Assembly (NCBI GenBank): GCA_029941095.1
Contig: JAPYRO010000010.1
Coordinates: forward strand, 1 to 16,659
Length of the DNA: 16,659 bases
DNA from: Dehalococcoidia bacterium
GTDB lineage: Bacteria > Chloroflexota > Dehalococcoidia > UBA6926
Direction of reading: 5' to 3'
A model generated the notes under the pieces. The model saw only the letters and a list, made by a program, of their open reading frames with translations, searched no databases and was not told where the DNA came from. Position numbers and translations under genes: made by a program. Positions 15,425 to 16,659 of this stretch are shown piece by piece (position 1 is the stretch's first letter; every line of letters begins with the position of its first letter).

Positions 15425-15430
15425 TATAAT
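15425..15430 (+). promoter_or_regulatory. Consensus -10 box just upstream of the lipoprotein gene
   Basis: A perfect TATAAT ends 7 nt before ATG 15438. Transcription from it would begin at or next to the A of the start codon, giving a leaderless message. No Shine-Dalgarno sequence is visible before this ATG, which agrees. No good -35 box is seen 16-18 nt upstream. Confidence 0.4.
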
Positions 15431-15437
15431 CTGACAT

Positions 15438-16659
15438 ATGTTAGCTATAACTAGAAATATACTTATCCTCTTCTCCACTGGATTAATGCTCCTGATGGTG
15501 GGTTGTGGGCCTAGCCTAGAAGAAGAACTAGCAGAGGCTCAAGAGGCAGCAGCAGCCGAATTAGCAGCGGTAAAAGCCGAATTAGCAGTAGCGGCAGAAG
15601 AAAAGGCAGCAGCAGTAGTAGTACAAGTAGCAGAACAAGTAGCAGCAGCAGTAGCAGAACAAGTAGTAGCAGCAGCAGCTGAATTAGCAGCAATAAAAGC
15701 AGCAACAGCTACACCCATATCACCAATACCTGAGGCGACTCCCATATCGGATTTAACAAATACTTCCTCGGAGAAAAATAATATATCAGATGAATACCCA
15801 TTCTTTCATGGTTGTTCTGGTACTGGTACAGTCATGTTTGATCAATCTCCAATGTATTACGAAGATTTCATTTCTATTAGACCTTATGGGCAAATTTCTG
15901 GCGCACATGTAACCCCAATTGATCACGTGTACTTTAACCCTATGGATCGCTCACTTGGACGAGATTCCTACGAGGTTCGCGCCATTGCCGATGGAGTGAT
16001 TTACTATATCAAACCACGTGATTTCAGTGTTGATTCCGGAAAAGAAAAATTAAGAGAATGGCGGGTGGATATCGCGCACACATGTTCATTCCATAGTTAT
16101 TTCGACCTTTTAACAAGCCTTTCACAGGATATATTAGATGAATGGGAATTATCAAAAGGAAAGACAAGTTTGGGTTGGAATGGTATTCCTGTCAAGGCAG
16201 ACCAACTCATAGGCAGAATTGGAGGACAAACCTTAGATTTTGGAGTTTACAATTACGAAGTAGTGTTGGAAGGATTCATTTTCCCAGAACACTATAGTAT
16301 GGAATCCTGGAAAATACATACCGTTGATCCATTCCCTCATTTTCCTGATGAAGTAAGAGAAGTACTGCTTCAAAAAAATCTACGTAAAGTGAAACCATTT
16401 GCAGGAAAAATTGATTACGATATAGATGGTAAGTTGTCTGGGAATTGGTTTGAAGTTGATACTAATTGGTTCGCAGGTAAAGATCGGCATAAATATTGGG
16501 ATGGTCACTTAACGATAGTACCAAACCACATAGATCCGACTGCATGGATGTTTGCAATAGGAAATTGGCCTGATGCAACTTCTAGCTCAGGTGCTGCTGA
16601 TTTCAAAATTGTAAATGCCGAACCTAGTCCAGGAAATGTTGGAGTTGAGCAGGGCATAG
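15438..16659 (+). CDS. Secreted lipoprotein: Ala/Glu-rich helix plus divergent M23-like domain (3' end outside window)
   Basis: The frame is open for 407 codons from ATG 15438 to the window end. Residues 1-22 are a signal peptide with lipobox LMVGC, so C23 should be lipid-modified and the protein membrane-anchored outside the cytoplasm. Residues 28 to about 90 are almost only Ala, Glu, Val, Gln and Leu, predicting a long helix or coiled coil. A Thr/Pro/Ser linker follows. From about residue 120 an M23-peptidase-like fold is suggested: ISGAHVTPIDHVYF (H157, D162, H163), VRAIADGVIYYI, IAHTCSFHSYFD (H214, H219) and ADQLIGRIG. The HxH zinc motif is not intact, so it may be a non-catalytic relative. 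The remaining 150 residues contain several Trp-rich stretches and have no recognised domain. Confidence 0.8.
   Translation, partial: MLAITRNILILFSTGLMLLMVGCGPSLEEELAEAQEAAAAELAAVKAELAVAAEEKAAAVVVQVAEQVAAAVAEQVVAAAAELAAIKAATATPISPIPEATPISDLTNTSSEKNNISDEYPFFHGCSGTGTVMFDQSPMYYEDFISIRPYGQISGAHVTPIDHVYFNPMDRSLGRDSYEVRAIADGVIYYIKPRDFSVDSGKEKLREWRVDIAHTCSFHSYFDLLTSLSQDILDEWELSKGKTSLGWNGIPVKADQLIGRIGGQTLDFGVYNYEVVLEGFIFPEHYSMESWKIHTVDPFPHFPDEVREVLLQKNLRKVKPFAGKIDYDIDGKLSGNWFEVDTNWFAGKDRHKYWDGHLTIVPNHIDPTAWMFAIGNWPDATSSSGAADFKIVNAEPSPGNVGVEQGI
15531..15710 (+). repeat. GCA/GTA low-complexity repeat region inside the lipoprotein gene
   Basis: About 180 bp are built from GCA, GTA, GAA and CAA codons encoding the Ala/Glu/Val-rich helix. 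Within it is a direct 24-nt tandem duplication, 15627-15650 and 15651-15674, differing at one base and encoding VAEQVAAA then VAEQVVAA. Such tracts can expand or contract by replication slippage in multiples of three without breaking the frame. Confidence 0.85.

Noticed and set aside
15511..15745. Minus-strand open frames giving a poly-Leu protein and an Ala-rich protein
   Set aside because: They are antisense shadows of the GCA/GTA repeat in the plus-strand lipoprotein gene, which has a signal peptide, a lipobox and a continuing frame to the window end.

Overview
The window is clearly AT-rich bacterial DNA: about 19 tightly packed genes, no RNA genes, no insertion sequences and no CRISPR array. 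Most genes carry a Shine-Dalgarno motif. Three are best started at TTG. Of the 18 genes whose 3' end is in the window, I count 13 TAA, 4 TAG and only 1 TGA stops, taking the thiolase to its TAA. The gene mix fits a marine Chloroflexota lineage such as SAR202/Dehalococcoidia: a RemA-gmk pair, a UMF1-type transporter with a long inserted loop, an SCP-x-like thiolase with a DUF35 partner, a DUF998 protein and several SDRs. That placement is inference from family resemblance; no marker gene proves it.

Layout. Positions 1-5684 (+) hold the 3' end of PEP synthase, a site-2 protease, TyrA and AroA (8 bp apart), RemA, guanylate kinase (4 bp after RemA) and a glycerophosphodiester phosphodiesterase. 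PEP synthase makes PEP, which AroA consumes, and TyrA acts on a later branch of the same aromatic pathway. Positions 5696-9024 (-) hold upp, then a ketopantoate-reductase-family gene, then the UMF1 transporter. Positions 9114-10667 (-) hold an SDR and a DUF998 membrane protein, divergent from a cupin at 10787-11233 (+). Positions 11402-13582 (-) hold trmL, the thiolase-like gene and the DUF35 gene. Positions 13726-16659 (+) hold a second SDR, a PD-(D/E)XK nuclease with four paired cysteines, and a lipoprotein that runs off the window and combines an Ala/Glu-rich helix with an M23-like domain.

Most notable point. The thiolase-like gene (11856-13007, minus) is interrupted by two in-frame TGA codons and no other lesion. 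Read through both, it gives a 383-codon protein of normal family length, ends in TAA and leaves only 19 bp before the DUF35 start. The first TGA falls where the family has a conserved Cys (the HDCF / YDCY motif). It is followed by a long hairpin whose apical loop starts with GUU, 18 nt after the TGA, within the geometry of bacterial SECIS elements. The second TGA also has a downstream hairpin. A selenocysteine-containing thiolase-fold enzyme is the interesting reading; a twice-mutated pseudogene or sequencing error is the alternative. No selenocysteine machinery is in the window, so this remains a hypothesis.
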